From NCBI RefSeq assembly GCF_945859705.1, contig NC_079134.1, forward strand, positions 50,708,402 to 50,772,401: DNA of 64,000 nucleotides. The letters are read 5' to 3'. Each line of letters starts with the position of its first letter. Positions within the stretch are counted from its first letter, which is position 1. Origin of the DNA: Episyrphus balteatus. Lineage: Eukaryota; Arthropoda; Insecta; Diptera; Syrphidae. The translations under genes were made by a program, and so were the position numbers. Positions 32,742 through 44,061 of this stretch are shown piece after piece. Below the pieces are notes generated by a model. That model was not told the DNA's origin, ran no database searches, and saw only the letters and a list, made by a program, of their open reading frames with translations.

Positions 32742-34209
32742 AATTTTTAAGACTTTTTATATACCTAGAAATTTGGAAAACAAAATTAAATTCGTTTTTT
32801 TTTTAAATAAAATAAAATCTGAAATTAAATTGCCCTCCAAAACAAGTATGCAGTTTTGATTGATATATTTACAGGCATTTAAAAAAAATAATTTTTTATA
32901 AATGATTGTTTGGAAAAAAAGTGTTAAAATAAAGTTGGTTTGCTTTTCTGTAGAAATCACTAATCAACATCTTAAAACAAAATTTCAAAAAAATTCAATG
33001 TCCCGTTTTTGAAAATTTGATTTTTCAAAACAAAATTTTCAAAATTTTTTTAAAAATCCAAAAATTATTTTTTTGGAAATTTTATTGGTTTATATTTAAA
33101 TTATATAAAAGCTTCTTCACAAAAAGTTTCGTTGAAATCGAATAATCAGATTCGGAGATAATCGGATTTGAAAAAAACGGTTCTATGGCAGGTACCGTTA
33201 ATAATGATTTTCAAAAAAAATGTTTTCTAACTAACATTTGAATTTTTTAAACAAAATCCTTAGAGCCATTTTCGAGATATTTTAATTTTACTAAAACCGG
33301 TATATGACAAGTACCGTTATTTTTGGTCCAAACAAATTAATTCCAAAAACCCCTCTGGAGAGTCGCCAAACAACGCTACCTACCAAGTTTGACATTAATC
33401 AGTCCATCCGTTTAGGCTGTAGCTCCTTATACATACAGACAGACTGACAGACAGACTGACTTCCGGGACCCACTTTTTTGGCATTCTCTACCATCGTAAT
33501 GTCATGGAAAAATGTTATCTCAACTTTTTTTTTGTACGAATGCATAACTCGATATATAGTACCTATATCGCAAGTAAAAACAGGACTGCCACTTCCAAAA
33601 TGGGAACTTCTATGTGGCAACCCTATTTTAAAGAAACAAATCACATAATTAAAACATTCATATCTTTGTTGTTTGGCCAGATAAAAAAAAAAAAATTTAA
33701 ATGCCAAACGAAAGTCAATACAGTAAAAGAAATTAATAAAATAATATCAAGAACGTAAGCCTACAAATGTGGCAACCCGATTCGAATGAAAACAACACTG
33801 CAAAAAAATTTGTTTCGGTAAAACGCTTGTAAAGTAAATAACATTATTTTTAACCCATAGTGTTTAAAATATTTTTAAATTTGCACGTGTTTGAAAAAAA
33901 AAAGAGATTAGATATCGAACTCGGATTTGTTGAACCCGATCCTAAATAATTTTCTTTAGTTTCTTCACTATATAATTACCTGAATTTAATATTATATCAT
34001 AGCCACTTGGTCTAAAATTAGCTTGTAAAGTATGTATTTAACTAAATATGTATAATATTCTCAATAAGATAAGATTAATTTTAACTGCATAAGTAACTAT
34101 ATATTTTTATATGAAATGACGAACTTCTAATTTGATTTAAATAGTCTTCCCTTTACTTAATCGTCGGTCAGTGACGAAAATTCAAACCTGAAAATAAGTT
34201 CTAGTTAAA
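32742..34209. other. Intergenic DNA with a dispersed-repeat-like segment
   Basis: Around 33100-33520 there is text typical of dispersed insect repeats. It contains phrases such as ATTTTCGAGATATTTTAATT, an ACAGACAGACTGACAGACAG run (33432-33460) and GGGACCCACTTTTTTGGC. No ends were found. The promoter of the CheA-like gene should lie just before 34210. Confidence 0.4.
33428..33464. repeat. CAGACAGACTGA microsatellite
   Basis: A short run of CAGA/CTGA words within a repeat-like segment. It is imperfect. Confidence 0.6.
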
Positions 34210-34996
34210 ATGAGACCAATCAACAATTTTATTCAAATTGGCATCTTCTTTTTGATCTGTGCTGTGGTAAGTTCAATCCTTTGATAAATTTCAACTAAAT
34301 AAAATATTATTTGTTCCTATTTTATTATTTCATAGTGCCAATGTGCAAAATTTACAATAGATCTAGAACGAATTGAAGCTATTAAAGGAAACGATAGTTT
34401 TGTTGATTTCTCTGGCTTGAGAGTTATTAGAAAAGGTCACAATCACTATATAAATGGAAGCTTTACATATCACTATAATATGAGAAGTCAATATACGGTA
34501 TACATATGTCTTTAATAATATAATTTTCTTAGATTTAAATACATAATTTCCTTTAAAATTATCTGTTTTATTTTACAGTATGGAATTAAATCTATGCAAA
34601 GTCCGACTGGAAATAGCCGTTTCATTGACAAACCCTTTTTCACAGTTGATCCGACCCCGATGTGTTACTTTTACAATGTAACTTTTAAGGAGATTCTTCG
34701 CCCAGCACTAACGGGTTCTTCAACTTTTCCTGAAATACCACCGGCAGGATTGTGTCCCATTCCAAAAGTAAATATGTAAAAATAATAATTTATACCAGTC
34801 AATTCTTTCATGAATATTTCCAATTTTTTTTAAGGGAACTTATTATGTCAAGGACATGGCTGTAGATGAAGACAAAATTCCCTTTCACTTGTCACGTGGT
34901 CTTTGGAAACTAGAAGCAACTATATATAGAGGTAATACTCTTGTTGGTGGCTACAGGGTTTTTGCTAAAGTTGAAGAAAACCATTATAAAGAATGA
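34210..34996 (+). CDS. CheA/DUF1091-like secreted protein, four exons, 189 residues
   Basis: Exons are 34210-34266, 34336-34497, 34579-34767 and 34835-34996. Introns of 69, 81 and 67 bases all fall in phase 0, with donors GTAAGT, GTATAC and GTAAAT. A signal peptide (MRPINNFIQIGIFFLICAV) is followed by CQCAKF at the likely cleavage site. The mature protein has a KGHNHYINGSFTYHY block, PMCYFYNVTF with one conserved Cys and GLCPIPKGTYYVKD with another, then GLWKLEATIYRG and GGYRVFAKV near the end. This order matches the DUF1091 / CheA proteins of flies, small secreted relatives of lipid-binding ML/GM2-activator proteins. Some of them are expressed in taste hairs and needed for pheromone-guided behaviour. 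That role is family knowledge, not shown here. All frames are intact. Confidence 0.85.
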
Positions 34997-35013
34997 TGTG
35001 GAAGTTTCAATCA

Positions 35014-35019
35014 AATAAA
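35014..35019 (+). terminator. Polyadenylation signal of the CheA-like gene
   Basis: AATAAA lies 18 bases after the stop codon, which implies a very short 3' untranslated region. Confidence 0.65.
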
Positions 35020-35829
35020 ATTATTAAAAATTTGTGTTGGGATTTGGGTTGAGTTCTGTTGCAATGTCATTAAGGAATTAAAGCCGTCATTAAGGAATTT
35101 CAAGTTGTATGGAATATGGTGTTAAAGAAAATAAAGTCGAGGTTGCATAAGTTAATGTTTTTTAATAAGGATTTGCTTAGTGATGCCAGACGTCTCGCCA
35201 TGTGCTGGACTGCCCGGAAAATAACTGTTGTTCTGCTGTTATGTTTTGTCCCACAAGAAGACTAAATGTCCCTGAAATCCCGAGAAAATATCCTCAAATG
35301 TTTTTCAGTTCAATAAATTTTGTTATTATAAGTGTAAAGTGTTATTAAATTTCACATAAATTTGAACTCTTTCTCATTTGGTTCACTGAATGCAACCATT
35401 TTTTGAGATTCGATTCCAGTATCAAAATTATTTTTGTATAGGTACAGATAAAGTTTAAATTTTTCGGTCGTCAAAACATATGAGTTTCTACCTATATTTT
35501 GTGTGATAAATTAAATGAGTTCTTCATCAGGATTCGAAAGAACTGTGGATGACGACAAAATCTATTCATCAGAACCAGGATATGTTGAAGAAGTAGAAAG
35601 TTCCTCGCGCGGAAAAAAAGAAAAAAATTCCCTTATAAAAAATTTGAAGTAAGATTAATTACCTATAACAGTAAAGATGAAACCAATACGACTGGGACTG
35701 GATATGCAGAAACAAAAGTTCAGAAAATGTACGAAAATTCTGGAATTGTGTATGGAAGCCGAAGCATTGTACTCCTTCTCTTATTCTGTAGACATTACAT
35801 TAGAGATCAGAGATCAGTCATTGAATATT

Positions 35830-35885
35830 GAAATTAAAAATTTTGAAATTAAAAATTTTGAAATTAAAAATTTTGAAATTAAAAA
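35830..35885. repeat. 15-bp tandem repeat, 3.7 copies
   Basis: The unit GAAATTAAAAATTTT repeats at 35830, 35845, 35860 and, in part, 35875. It is in frame with an open reading frame there but is too AT-rich to imply selection. Confidence 0.9.
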
Positions 35886-36350
35886 CCAAAAAATTACAAA
35901 AAAAAGTCATAAAAAGTAATAAAAAAATAAAAACAAAAAGTTAAAAACAAAAAAAGAAAAAGTAAAACAACAGAAAACACAGGACAAAAAAGTAGCGCCA
36001 TTAAAAAAAAACAAAAACAAAAAAGCAGGTAAGTTTTTCTATTCAACCCTATTTCAAATTCTAAAGCATAAATTTCAATGAAATTAAAATATATAATTTC
36101 TTTAAAAAGGTTTTAACGAAAGCAAACCATTTTGGAAACAAAACGAAATAAAACAGCACACAAAACGATAAAAGGACGACTCCAATACCAAAATAAAAAA
36201 CAAAAATACCGGTAAGCCAATTTTTGAATGAAAAAAACATTTATGATTTTTCTGAAATAAAAGTTTGAATGATAACAATACATTAGCTTTTTTTAGAGTT
36301 TGAGTAATCAGAACAAAAAAAAAGTTTTATTAAGGCTTTATCACATACGT

Positions 36351-36412
36351 ATTCACCACCATTCACCATCATTCATCGTCATTCACGATCATTCAGAATC
36401 ATTCATCATTTT
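36351..36412. repeat. Imperfect TTCACCATCA microsatellite
   Basis: Words of the type ATTCAC(C/G)(A/T)(C/T) repeat about six times. It sits about 110 bp before a Helitron-type hairpin; such runs are common inside Helitrons. Confidence 0.7.
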
Positions 36413-36519
36413 GTTGTATTTTATTGTATTTTAATAAAAAAAATTTAATAAAATAAAAAAAAAAATATCTCGAATTCTCCGTCTTTTATTGATTGACAGT
36501 AAATTAAATAAATAATTTG

Positions 36520-36550
36520 GCCCTCCAATTTCGAGGGCTGGGTCGGCTAG
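36520..36550 (+). mobile_element. Helitron 3' terminus
   Basis: A 6-bp stem, GCCCTC/GAGGGC, with a 7-base loop (36520-36538) is followed after 8 bases by CTAG (36547-36550) and then T. A hairpin a few bases before CTRR-3', inserted next to a T, is the hallmark of Helitron 3' ends. The body therefore lies to the left. Its 5' TC end and any RepHel coding region were not identified. Confidence 0.75.
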
Positions 36551-37877
36551 TTTTGAATTATTTTAACAAGTTCTTCGTCTATCACAATTCAATAAATTAT
36601 AGTTCCAGGCTCACCGCTTCATTCTCCAAACTTTATATCTGTGGTAAATTTTTTTATAAAAGTTCTACCGAAGCGCATCTCAAGGTAAAACGATTTTATT
36701 TGAAAAGCAAAGTGTAATAATTAAGTTTAATGGTGGCTTTCAAAGTGGCTTATCACTCTCGTGAGGTGTGGTTTTCCTCAAAGATCGGATGATCTTCTTA
36801 CGATAGTTCAAACAATTTTAAACGAAGATAATTCAAAATACAATACCGATTGGAAAATACAAAGTGGATAAATGCACAACACGAATTTATTTAAAAAAAA
36901 AAATGCATTTCGATCAAATTCGACTCATCATCAGCAATACTTGCAGATTCCAAATATGGATTACTTGAAAGCGTGGGGACTCGTTTAGGCTTTGAAGGGT
37001 TGTTTGAGAGACAAATTGGATTCATTCGAAGGTTTTTTTTCATTCTGCAAGGGCCTTCGCCGTGGATGTTCAAAAGATGGTTCTACCTGAAGTCATTGAA
37101 GACGATATTCAAACCTCATTACTATTACGGAGAACCTAAAACAAAACCCGAAAACATAATGAGTTATGCGAAGACGATCTGGTGACCTGAAACGAATGTA
37201 TTAAATCACAGTCTATAAAGTCATAATAAATATTATTTTTGTGAAAATTGATGAAAAGTTCAAATGCAACGGGTGCTTAATGAAGGATGCAGCTTGCCCT
37301 GATCATTTGCTGATATGAACAAAAATGGTCTTCCTAAAGAGTGCTTAAAAGCCATTGCTCGATTTCCCGACTTGACAGAGATATCCTTTGTAAAGAACTA
37401 GAATCCCTTGCAAAAAAATTTGAAGGAGATTTCGAAAACGATGCGAGCCTTTCCTCTAGATGAGAGCGCAGGGATTCGCAAAGTGAAGAGGAAGATGATC
37501 AACTCTTAGATGACGAAGACGGAAAAATTATCGTTGATAACGCGCAGGTAATCGATGACCAATAAACAAAACAATTTTTCTTACATAAAAGAATAACGTC
37601 CAAAGTAGTAAGAAACCGTTTGTTTTTGCTTTTGTTTAAGAGGCCTCCGGACAAAATTTTGAGAAAAACGAGAAATTTGGAAATTTTCTGCATAGTTTGT
37701 GAGGTCCACAGAACACTTATTGCTAAAAACTAATTTGCTAATGAAAGATTGACATTTAATCTAAAACATGGTCTAGCCACATTTTTATTTTTTAAATTTT
37801 GTTCATACCTTATATTAATATTTCATTAACAGTTTTTAAAAAATAGCCCAAAACAGAGTAAATACGTACCTACATAA
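36551..37877. other. Intergenic DNA, no supported gene
   Basis: The frames at 36517-36717 and 36891-37185 overlap on opposite strands and show no family pattern. A short acidic stretch on the plus strand near 37430-37560 may be decayed coding sequence. Confidence 0.35.
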
Positions 37878-38167
37878 CACTGGTCAACAAGGTTTTTGCC
37901 ACAACAACCAAAATATACCTTTTTAGTAGTTTTTGATGTGCTGAACTCGAATCTGAAATTTGGTTATAATAAATTACCCCACATAAAAACAGAACCTCGA
38001 AAACAGCTAAAATGACGATTTTTAGCATCTTATAACGGTAATATTTCAAAAACGGAGGGCAATACAATTTTTCTGACTTAAGATTCGGATTCAGCATCCC
38101 AAACTACTAGAAAATTATATTTTGGTTCTTGTGGCAAAAAAAAAAAGTTAAATTTTGTTGACCAGTG
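37878..38167. mobile_element. PIF/Harbinger-type MITE, TAA target duplication
   Basis: The ends are CACTGGTCAACAAGG and the complement of CACTGGTCAACAAAA. TAA flanks both sides (37875-37877 and 38168-38170). The halves are complementary over blocks such as ACCAAAATATA and the region around TCGAATC. Ends and inner phrases (TGCTGAACTCGAATC, GGTAATATTTCAAAAACGG) match the 633-bp element at 10957, so both belong to one family, this one being shorter. Confidence 0.85.
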
Positions 38168-38245
38168 TAATCAAAAGAAACTATAAAACACATTGTACTA
38201 GAAACACGTAAAACATGTAAAACTTTTATTAAAAACGCTAAGCCT

Positions 38246-38566
38246 TCATCGTTTCAGAGAAGAATCGATCGTCTCGCATTTGACCAGCAGTAATCTGCTC
38301 ACATTATGAACTCTGTTTTTTTCCGTGAAAACGCTGATCAATTGAGGCCATTTCTTGATGAAACCTTTCGCCATGTTCATCACTGAATTTCCCGACACCT
38401 GAGGTTCTCCGAAAAGAAGTCCAAATGTGATTGCAAGAAGTGACTTTTGATGGATATTCTGCATCCCATGTCTCCGTACGATGTCAACGTTGTCGTCACT
38501 TCTTGTTTTGCCCAAAAACTTATTGAGAACATTGTAACGGAACCTAAGGTTTTCAAAAATGTACAA
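38246..38566 (-). pseudogene. Transposon-like protein fragment, frameshifted
   Basis: One minus-strand frame carries NKFLGKTRSDDNVDIV. A neighbouring frame then gives a HLDFFSEN segment and a DEHGERFHQEMASIDQRFHGK segment. The order FLGN-R-DNY, LHSHLDFFP-N, SDEHGERFHQDI is one I know from multi-copy, unnamed insect and crustacean transposon proteins. At least one frameshift separates the blocks. Superfamily not identified. Confidence 0.5.
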
Positions 38567-38939
38567 AAAGTTTCTTGCTTTTTAATTTCTTTTTATTACT
38601 TGTTAGGATTCTACGATGCGTTCAGCTCTTTGATTAAAGAGCCCTTGAAGCGAAACCTCAGCTAATAAATCCGATATTTTTATTGTTTGAATGCTGGCTA
38701 ACATTCTTGTTTGACTTTAAGAACTTTTACATAGCTTGGAAAAACATCGACTTCAGTTTTTTGGTTTACCAAGTTCCTGATGGCTTGGTACTAATGTTTT
38801 GACAAATTTGCTTTAACCCAAGGTTCCAAAGCATCTTTCGTATCAAGTTGTTTAACTTGAACATTTTCTTTGGACTGGCATTTTTTTAAAGCACAAGTGG
38901 TATGTATCGTATTGTCATCGACGACACATCAACGATCTC

Positions 38940-39385
38940 TTCTTGACGAGCTTTCCATAAATGGCATTTTGGTCTGTTTTGAGGTTTTTCCGAGATATTC
39001 TGATCTGATTGGTCTTGTGCAGAACTAAAATCTTCCTCGAAACTAAGCCAAGCACTGTGAACCTTTATGTAAAAAGCCGCTGTTTTGTGTTGTGTGGGAC
39101 AATAAGAATCGCTTGTTATGTGTCTGTCTGTTGAAGTTACTTTTCGATGGATTGAAAAGTCGATTTTGTATCCAAATTTTGTCAACGAGGAGCTCCAAGA
39201 ACGACAATTTGTTGTTCTCTTTAAGTTTGTGGGTGAAGTTAATGGAATGCGGAATCAAAACTTTGTATGCAAAACCAATGCTTTTCTGTAACTCCCTCAG
39301 CAACAATAGCAACAAAAAGTGTCTATCTACATTTATTGAGCCTAGTGTTGCGATAACATCCTTCAATGAACTTTCCGTTTATTAA
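38940..39385 (-). pseudogene. Penelope-like element reverse transcriptase fragment
   Basis: The minus strand reads a DVIATLGSINVDRHF block, where intact copies have YVDD, then INFTHKLKENNKLSFLELLV. After a frameshift comes KIDFSIHRKVTSTDRHITSD and YCPTQHKTAAFY. The pattern F-H-VE-NN-LPFLD, then IYRKPT-TDR-I-DS, H-KMAAF is typical of Penelope-like reverse transcriptases past the catalytic box. One catalytic Asp position appears altered and the frame is broken, so the piece is inactive. Confidence 0.6.
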
Positions 39386-41438
39386 ACAAATTAAAGTTCA
39401 ATTTCCGACATTTCAACCTTATTCTCAGGAAGTGCAAATTAGGCTACATATTCATAAAAGAACCTTTTAACCAAAAAGAAACTTGAAAACACACTATAAG
39501 CATTCAAAAACTGTTTTCTCATCACATATGTCATATTTTCAGCCATTTTAATTATTATTTTTTCCTTTATAAATCATCTTCAATAATTATTTTCATGCTT
39601 CTAAAGATAAACGTATGCTCTAAGCATGTTATCAAATAAGTCACTTCAATTCCTTAATGAAAACTCATGTGTATGCTGTTTATTTTAATAAATAATCTAT
39701 GTCACGCACTTTTGCAGAACACGTCGTCAGTACCACTTAAGGCACATCAATCTTTAACGCTCTAGTAATTTTATGCGATCTAAATAAATCCTATCATAAA
39801 CATTCTTCCACCCAACGCATCCTTTGGGAGGGGAAAGAAAAAAAAAAATAAAAAACATAACCTGCCTCTTTCTACATCCAACTTTTCAAACTCTAAATAA
39901 CCGTCGAAATCGATGGTTGATGACGGCTTTTTGCGGGTACAAGCAACCATTGCCATTTCACAATCACCCTTTATACCATTGACACGGATTAAACTTGAAG
40001 CGACTTGAAGTTTTTTTTCTTCCTTACCTAGACTCACTCACTCGCTAAAAACTCTGATGAATATCCTTGGAGATTTTAAAGTGCACACTCAACACTCCCC
40101 AATACTCGAAAGAGAGAGAGAGAGGGAGACTTTATTTCAACTTTGACAAGGGTATGATGGTAGAGAGTTATTCAATTCCAAATTCCAACCTCCACCCCAC
40201 CCAAATCCCAGCATGCCATCAGGTAGTAGCTCCTGCTCCGGGTCCAACAAAAAGGTGGTGGACTCGTCTGTTGAAGTTGATGAACGTTTGACTACATATA
40301 TTTATCACCAGCTCTTGTACTCCACCACACCGACCCGACCGCACAAAAATGCCTGGCAAATGAGGTAAATTAATGTCAGGATTAATATTCGAATTTATGA
40401 AGCAGCTTTGGCCGGGGTTAAATATTTGAAATCAATTAATTCCATGACTCTGGGGCACTAGGGGATGAGGTTTTGATGGGTAGATAAATGCTGGATGATG
40501 CATTTGTTGACGTCGACCCAAAAGTGGGCGAACAAATAGTATATAGAGAACCTTGTTTAAGCGTTTTTCGTAACTAATTAAACAGTACAAAATAAAAATA
40601 GATTACTATCATTATCATGTTTGACATGATAGGCAATTGGTTTGTTTCGTGTTCGACAGGATGAAAGACTCCCTTGCTAGTTAGGTGGAACTATGGGACA
40701 GCCGTTTGTCAGCCCACTACAACTGGTGGGAATGGGCGTTGGGCGAATTTTGTAATTATTCCAACACGCATAGAAGGACCAACAAACAATACGCGACGGA
40801 CGATGACGAAGCAAACGCCTTTCACTGTGCCACGACGACAAGAGTGCCAGTGTCGAAAATGAAATGTTCCTATACAATTTCTGACACATAATCAATTTGA
40901 ATTATTTATTGCGTGTTGTTGTATATCCGGGGCATTATACTCTTGTTAACGCTTGTTCTTGAACTTTCATTACAAAATTATGCTATTTAAATATGAATGA
41001 GTCTTTTAGGATTCGACAATAGTGTGTTTGTAGTGGATCGATATACATCACTTGTTTTGTTGTTTAATGTTTTTCTTTTCATTTTAACAAAATACAATTT
41101 TTTTTTGTTCCAATAACTTGCTGGAAAAAATAAAATCGATAAATAGAAAATAATTGACATCACCCAAACATTAAGTATTCAGAAAAATTCTGGAAAAATT
41201 AAATTTCAGAGAATAGACCAACACATCCTAAGGCGCAAAAAGTTGTACCGAACTGATCTGTTGGTTGACAACACCGAAAGCGTAGCACGTCAATGTGAAT
41301 CAAGTCGGAATCTTTACAATTTTGCATGATTTAGAGAATTCATAAATTTGGATAAAAAATAATGTGCAAAAGGGATTACGCTCTTAAAACGTTTTTGTTT
41401 TGATTCTACGTTTTCGGAATAGTCTCGAGGCTCAAAGA
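39386..41438. other. Intergenic DNA with GC-richer islands
   Basis: A (GA)n run lies at 40109-40128. GC-richer patches near 39900-40020, 40170-40340 and 40660-40870 have short overlapping frames on both strands and no recognisable protein. They may be regulatory or untranslated host sequence. Confidence 0.35.
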
Positions 41439-41599
41439 CAGGGGCGGACTGGGAGTCAAAGGGCCTCCCGAGACTTTTAGGTAAGGGACCACAAAATACT
41501 TACATAATTATTTACTTACTCGAAATATTTAAAAATAAAAGTTGATATGCAGAAATTATTTTTTGATATATGTTTATTATTCCTTTCAACAATTTTCAA

Positions 41600-42215
41600 T
41601 TTTTTAAATATTTTTTCAATAAATTGCTTTTTTCTGCCAGTAAGTTAAGTGTATCATTGGAAATATTTTTTAAAATCTGAAACTCTGCTGACATTAACAT
41701 TGCCGTTTCTAGATGATATTGCGTCAGAGTGTTTCTCAAATAATTTTTGATATATTTTAATTATGAAAATGACCTCTCACATGCAACTTGCGTACATGAT
41801 AAGGTCATTAGCAATTTGTACGCAAGAAAAACATGTTTGTATGTTTTTAAATTAAAAGAATAACGCTGCAAAACGTTAAAACAACAACAAACGCAATTGT
41901 TTGTTAGTGTTCCTTCTTCTCCTCCCCTTCCTCTTCATTTTCATCGGATTCGCTCTCTGGGGTGCATTCCTCATTGGCACTCATTATGATTTTGGGCCAA
42001 GATGAAGCAAAGTTGATCAGTTCGGATCGCAACTGAGCAGAAGAGACTTTGCAAAATTTGCTCTGTCTCTGAAATCCCTTTTTTCAAAAATATGCCCAAA
42101 ATTTTCGGGGTCTGCTGCTATTTTTTAATGTTCTTGGAAACGAGATGTTACTGACGTAATGCACGTGTCAAGAGTTGTATTGTACACTTCCGCTTCGAAC
42201 TTGCATTGGTTATAG
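41600..42215 (-). pseudogene. hAT transposase C-terminal half with dimerisation domain
   Basis: The minus strand encodes an N-terminal block with YNTTLDTCITSVTSRFQEH and LINFASSWPKI, and an acidic linker (ECTPESESDENEEEGEE). A later block reads YKLLMTLSCTQVACERSFS, a stop, then LKYIKNYLRNTLTQYHLE. The ACERSFS-LK-IK-YLR segment is the hAT dimerisation domain. Two in-frame stops (near 41767 and 42128) and at least one frameshift make it non-functional. Confidence 0.8.
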
Positions 42216-42631
42216 GCTCGTCTGTAGCCAACTCACCAGGCATTTTCTTTTACCTTCTTATCTTTGTCAAAGGCAGTATAGATTCTATTAGAAGATCCGT
42301 GTTTTTTTTCTTCTAGGAGCTGGTTTCCCTAGTTGACAAATTTTTCGGATACATCAAATATCTGATAATTAAAATTTGTATTTATGTGAAACAGTTTAAT
42401 AAATTTTAATTATTTTTAATATTGAATTTCAAATAACATAGGTTTTAGTCTGAGGCACACAACAAATTTTGGGAGTGGAGGTATAATTGATCTATTTACA
42501 AACGATACAAAATAAAACAAATAACATTATTTTCACAGATATGTAACAAAACGAAAGAATTTGGTCACCTAAATCTCTAATTAGGGGTGATTAGGTACGG
42601 TAGAAGCAAAGGACGGAAAAAAAAAATGAAA

Positions 42632-42905
42632 CATGATTCTGTGGACCCCTGAAAATGCATAGTGGCCCCTCAAACAGAATTCGGTAGGCCCCAAAAGATC
42701 CATATGAGGCCTTCATTGGCTTAAAGACCATAAACATAATTCTGTGGACCCCTGAAAATGAATAGGGGGCCCGCAAACAGAATTCGGCAGGCCCCCAAAG
42801 ATCCATTGGAGGCCTACATTGACTTAAACATAATTCTATGGGCCTCAAGACATACATAGGGGGCTTCCAACAAAAATTTCTATATGTCTGGAAAGATCCA
42901 TAAGG
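42632..42905. repeat. Degenerate tandem repeat inside the hAT element, about 2.7 units
   Basis: CAT(G/A)ATTCT(G/A)TGG(A/G)CC(C/T) recurs at 42632, 42735 and 42829. Spacings are 103 and 94. Each unit continues with an AGAATTCGG(C/T)AGGCCCC-like phrase and AAAGATCCAT. It lies near the right end of the hAT copy. Confidence 0.75.
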
Positions 42906-43072
42906 GGGCACAATAGATTTATATTGACTAAAAAGGCCAGAAACCGATTTGAGGCATGATGTGAGTGAATTTTAAAAATAGAATTTCAAGTGCTTTTTAG
43001 AAATGTGTTCTTGTCCGAGGGCCTACCGAGAAAAATCCAGAGTGCTTGGGCCAGTCCGCCTCTGCTCAAGGA

Positions 43073-43856
43073 TTCTCTATTTGTGAATAATGGGGTCTTT
43101 TCCATAAAGTTAACAATGCCACGTTATTCCTCGATGCAAAAATTAAAGTATTGGACTGGTCCCGAATTCTATTTTTTTCTATTTCGAAAGGTCCTTACAT
43201 AAATCTATAATGCTATCATCAACTAAACTTAAACTTAACTAAATAAGGATAGAGCTTTTAACCCTCTATTTTCATTCCTACTTAACACATAGATAACACT
43301 AAGCTTAATAAGATATGACTGTCGAAAGAATAATGTGAAGAAACCTCAACAAAGAACAAAAAGGACTAAAACTTATGCCGCTCAATTAATCTTTTGCAAC
43401 ATACATTATTCCAATCGTTATTTCTATAATCTAGAACACTCTGCCAAGCTTAATTATCAAAAACCAAACAGCTTTTTGGTACACACTCACGTAGACCTAT
43501 CGTATACCATTATTATATTCCTTTACATCCCTCTTAATCTATATCCTCGCTAAGCTTGAGAAACATGCATTTAATTTCACACACCATAATGCGAGAGTAT
43601 CATTCTTTTTTAACTTCCTTCTTATAACCTAGATTCCGTTGAATTGTAGAATTTCTAACAATATCTCCTTTTTGCCAGCCTTGTGTCGGTTGAAAAACAC
43701 AGTAACGACATGCCGCCTCTCTTCTCCAAATCCTAGGTTTTGTTACATTTTCCCATAAACACATTACGTTTGGAGAATTGTAATAATGAAAATCCCAACT
43801 GGATGTGAATTTGAAAATACTACTCCTTCCCGCCAAAAAGCATTGAACCGCTATAT
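43073..43856. other. Intergenic DNA, probably 3' flank of the exon at 43857
   Basis: The frames at 43335-43553 and 43600-43860 show no recognisable protein. Part of the stretch adjacent to 43857 may be a 3' untranslated region on the minus strand. Confidence 0.35.
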
Positions 43857-44061
43857 TCATATATGTGTGTGTAATGATTGTGGCGCCACGCCGCCATTGC
43901 TATCGCTGCTGCCATGAAACGAGCCGCAGTTTAAATTGAGTGGGCTGGAATTATTGTACCCATTTGGCTCACTCATTCCATTTTTGGCATTATCCTTCGC
44001 AAAAAGGTCGTTATCCCCACCCGAAAATGATGCGCCCCGAATCCCTTGGACTATTTTTCGA
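43857..44061 (-). CDS. Candidate C-terminal coding exon, Asn/Ser/Gly-rich, gene unknown
   Basis: A pyrimidine-rich acceptor (CGCCACCTTTTCAG) precedes 67 open codons ending in TAG... TAA-type stop at 43857-43859. The peptide begins RKIVQGIRGASFSGGDNDLF and continues with AKDNAKNGMSEPNGYNNSS, then a Ser/Gly-rich stretch ending APQSLHTHI. Asn, Ser and Gly richness is common in fly proteins, and the codon use is well balanced against AT-rich flanks. An ATG at 44084 could also start an intronless frame. No upstream exon was found. The product is unknown. Confidence 0.5.

Larger units (their letters stand above)
35020..36519. other. Intergenic DNA ending in Helitron-like sequence
   Basis: A 44-codon acidic frame from 35517 (MSSSSGFERTVDDDKIYSS...) and the frame at 35677-35919 are open but unrecognised. 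They may be remnants carried by the Helitron whose 3' end is at 36550. From about 35880 to 36010 the DNA is almost pure A/AAC-rich sequence. The 5' end of the Helitron was not found. Confidence 0.35.
41439..43064. mobile_element. hAT element with 8-bp target duplication, transposase decayed
   Basis: The left end is CAGGGGCGGACTGGGAG and the right end is the complement of CAGAGGCGGACTGGCCC. The flanks CTCAAAGA (41431-41438) and CTCAAGGA (43065-43072) are an 8-bp duplication with one change. CAGGG fits the hAT end consensus. Inside are a minus-strand transposase relic and a tandem repeat near the right end. The element is a 1626-bp internally shortened copy. Confidence 0.9.

Noticed and set aside
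36351..36412. CRISPR-like or satellite array of TTCACCATCA words
   Set aside because: The words are short, imperfect and contiguous without spacers; this is a microsatellite in a eukaryotic genome.
42591..42911. Minus-strand frame of 106 codons with repeated Pro/Tyr-rich segments
   Set aside because: It follows the tandem repeat inside the hAT element at 41439-43064 and has no other support.
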